A stretch of DNA of 64,000 nt from Xestospongia muta (lineage: Eukaryota; Porifera; Demospongiae; Haplosclerida; Petrosiidae), in NCBI GenBank assembly GCA_963693285.1, contig OY848930.1:1426001-1490000 (forward strand), read 5' to 3'. The position numbers were made by a program, and so were the translations under genes. Below are positions 63,275-64,000 of the stretch, in pieces. Position 1 is the stretch's first letter. Each line of letters begins with the position of its first letter. The notes below the pieces were generated by a model. That model did not search any database, was not told the origin of the DNA, and was given only the letters and a program-made list of their open reading frames with translations.

Positions 63275-64000
63275 CTGCAAATACAATAAATATTAAATAC
63301 ATACTTCAACAGGCCAGATATAAAACAACTTGAAAAGACGACAAAATACTTGTATTGACAGCAAGGAAAGATACTTATAGGTATCTTCAAGTATTTCATT
63401 GATAATCTGACTATTCTTACTGTCAATGACAGTACTACCAGGTCTTTGATTCTTCAACAAAGTTGGAGCTGAGGGATAAACCAATTTAAGTGTACTTAGC
63501 AACATTTTCAACCATTTGAGACACTCGCTACGAAGGTCATTGTGGAGTTTACCATTATGCCAGCCACGACGAAGGCATAATTCAATCATTCCATCCAAGA
63601 AAAAAAGACCCTACGAACAATCTACTAACAATCTACATAAAAATAGTTCTCACTTCATCTAAAACTGTTGAAATGCCCTCTTGACCAGCACACCCTACTT
63701 CCTTAGCATCTGGTGATGTCAGAAAGGGTAAATATAGATCTCTTAACTTGATCAATATCAGTTTTAATTCATAATCAGCTTCAATAAAATCCTCTAATGC
63801 TAATATAAAGTCCCTAAAGGTCATAAAAAGTAAACTAGTATAAATGTACAATAATCTTATAACCTTGTTTGAATTAGTGGTTGTACAAAGCACTTGTTAG
63901 CTACAAAGTGTGTCATGAGATAAATTTTAAACTCAACTCTTGATGGTAATTGAAGGAGGGAAGAAACTGACAAAGCATGTTTAACATCTTTTATAACTGT
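47991..64000 (-). CDS. RNF213-like AAA+ giant fused to coiled-coil TKL kinase, 5' end outside window
   Basis: RNF213 (mysterin) is a giant AAA+ ubiquitin ligase. I followed the exons by splice site and phase in detail from the right edge to about 59.1 kb and over the last four exons; the stretch between was checked by content. The N-terminal stalk is at about 63.9-59.5 kb, including a 595-codon exon at 60903-62687. AAA modules follow. The first has P-loop GHAGDGKT (~58980) with NFFF-like LLGYIEDP sequence. The second has GNIGVGKT (~57195) with FLDEINTS (~56372). The third has GPPGTSKT (~55470) and HDFIYFIKYLK (~54930). Then come FRFEKYY-type NRFEKYY (~54130) and E3-core-like helices to about 51 kb. 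No RING or C-x-x-C cluster was found. The last exons, 49938-50009, 49780-49887 and 47991-49604, all join in phase 0. The last carries a coiled coil and kinase. More than 4000 residues are visible (estimate). Confidence 0.8.
56424..56441. repeat. (GA)n tract in RNF213-like intron
   Basis: It reads CT in the sense direction, between the donor at about 56474 and the acceptor before the FLDEINTS exon. Confidence 0.85.
63211..63271. repeat. (TG)n(AG)n compound microsatellite in RNF213-like intron
   Basis: In the sense direction this is (CT)n(CA)n ending in CATTCAG, the acceptor of exon 63110-63204. Confidence 0.95.

Overview
The window is eukaryotic and animal-like. It is AT-rich, with many short GT-AG introns, ankyrin and C2H2 zinc-finger genes, a junctophilin, a GILT thiol reductase and an RNF213-type giant ATPase. 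The compact spacing, the ankyrin style and the coiled-coil TKL kinase suggest a demosponge, perhaps Amphimedon or a relative. That assignment is inference; no search was run.

Layout. 1-2.9 kb: 3' part of a long ankyrin-repeat gene (+). 4.1-12.9 kb: DHX35 RNA helicase (-), reconstructed here as 27 coding exons, with an intronless SLC15/POT-like transporter nested in intron 2. 13.06-17.4 kb: EIF2S2 (eIF2 beta, +), head to head with DHX35 across 158 bp. 17.4-23.3 kb: repeat-rich DNA with a MITE-like element, an uncharacterised gene (19.46-20.10 kb, -) whose 5' end sits in a large inverted duplication, and a copied tail of EIF2S2. 23.35-29.0 kb: a C2H2 zinc-finger gene, a divergent short secreted-type ORF, two minisatellite fields and a frame-broken zinc-finger paralogue. 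30.2-31.1 kb: an orphan multipass membrane protein (-). 32.4-38.7 kb: a complete junctophilin (+, 5 coding exons, 658 aa). 39.5-41.5 kb: GILT/IFI30 (-), head to head with the first of two tandem GTP-dependent PEPCK genes (41.7-44.4 and 45.4-47.6 kb, +). 48.0 kb to the right edge: one very large minus-strand gene encoding RNF213-type AAA+ modules.

The most interesting observation is in this last gene. Its exons stay in phase through the AAA+ core and run directly into a final exon with a long coiled coil and a complete TKL-type protein kinase. I see no RING finger. The kinase exon has no ATG near its 5' end and is open through its splice acceptor. This suggests an RNF213-like ATPase-kinase fusion in place of the usual RNF213 ubiquitin ligase. 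One AAA module also has a degenerate Walker B.

The genes do not form a single pathway. Shared architecture includes three divergent gene pairs with 110-190 bp between start codons, and CT-rich microsatellites placed in sense orientation just upstream of 3' splice sites.
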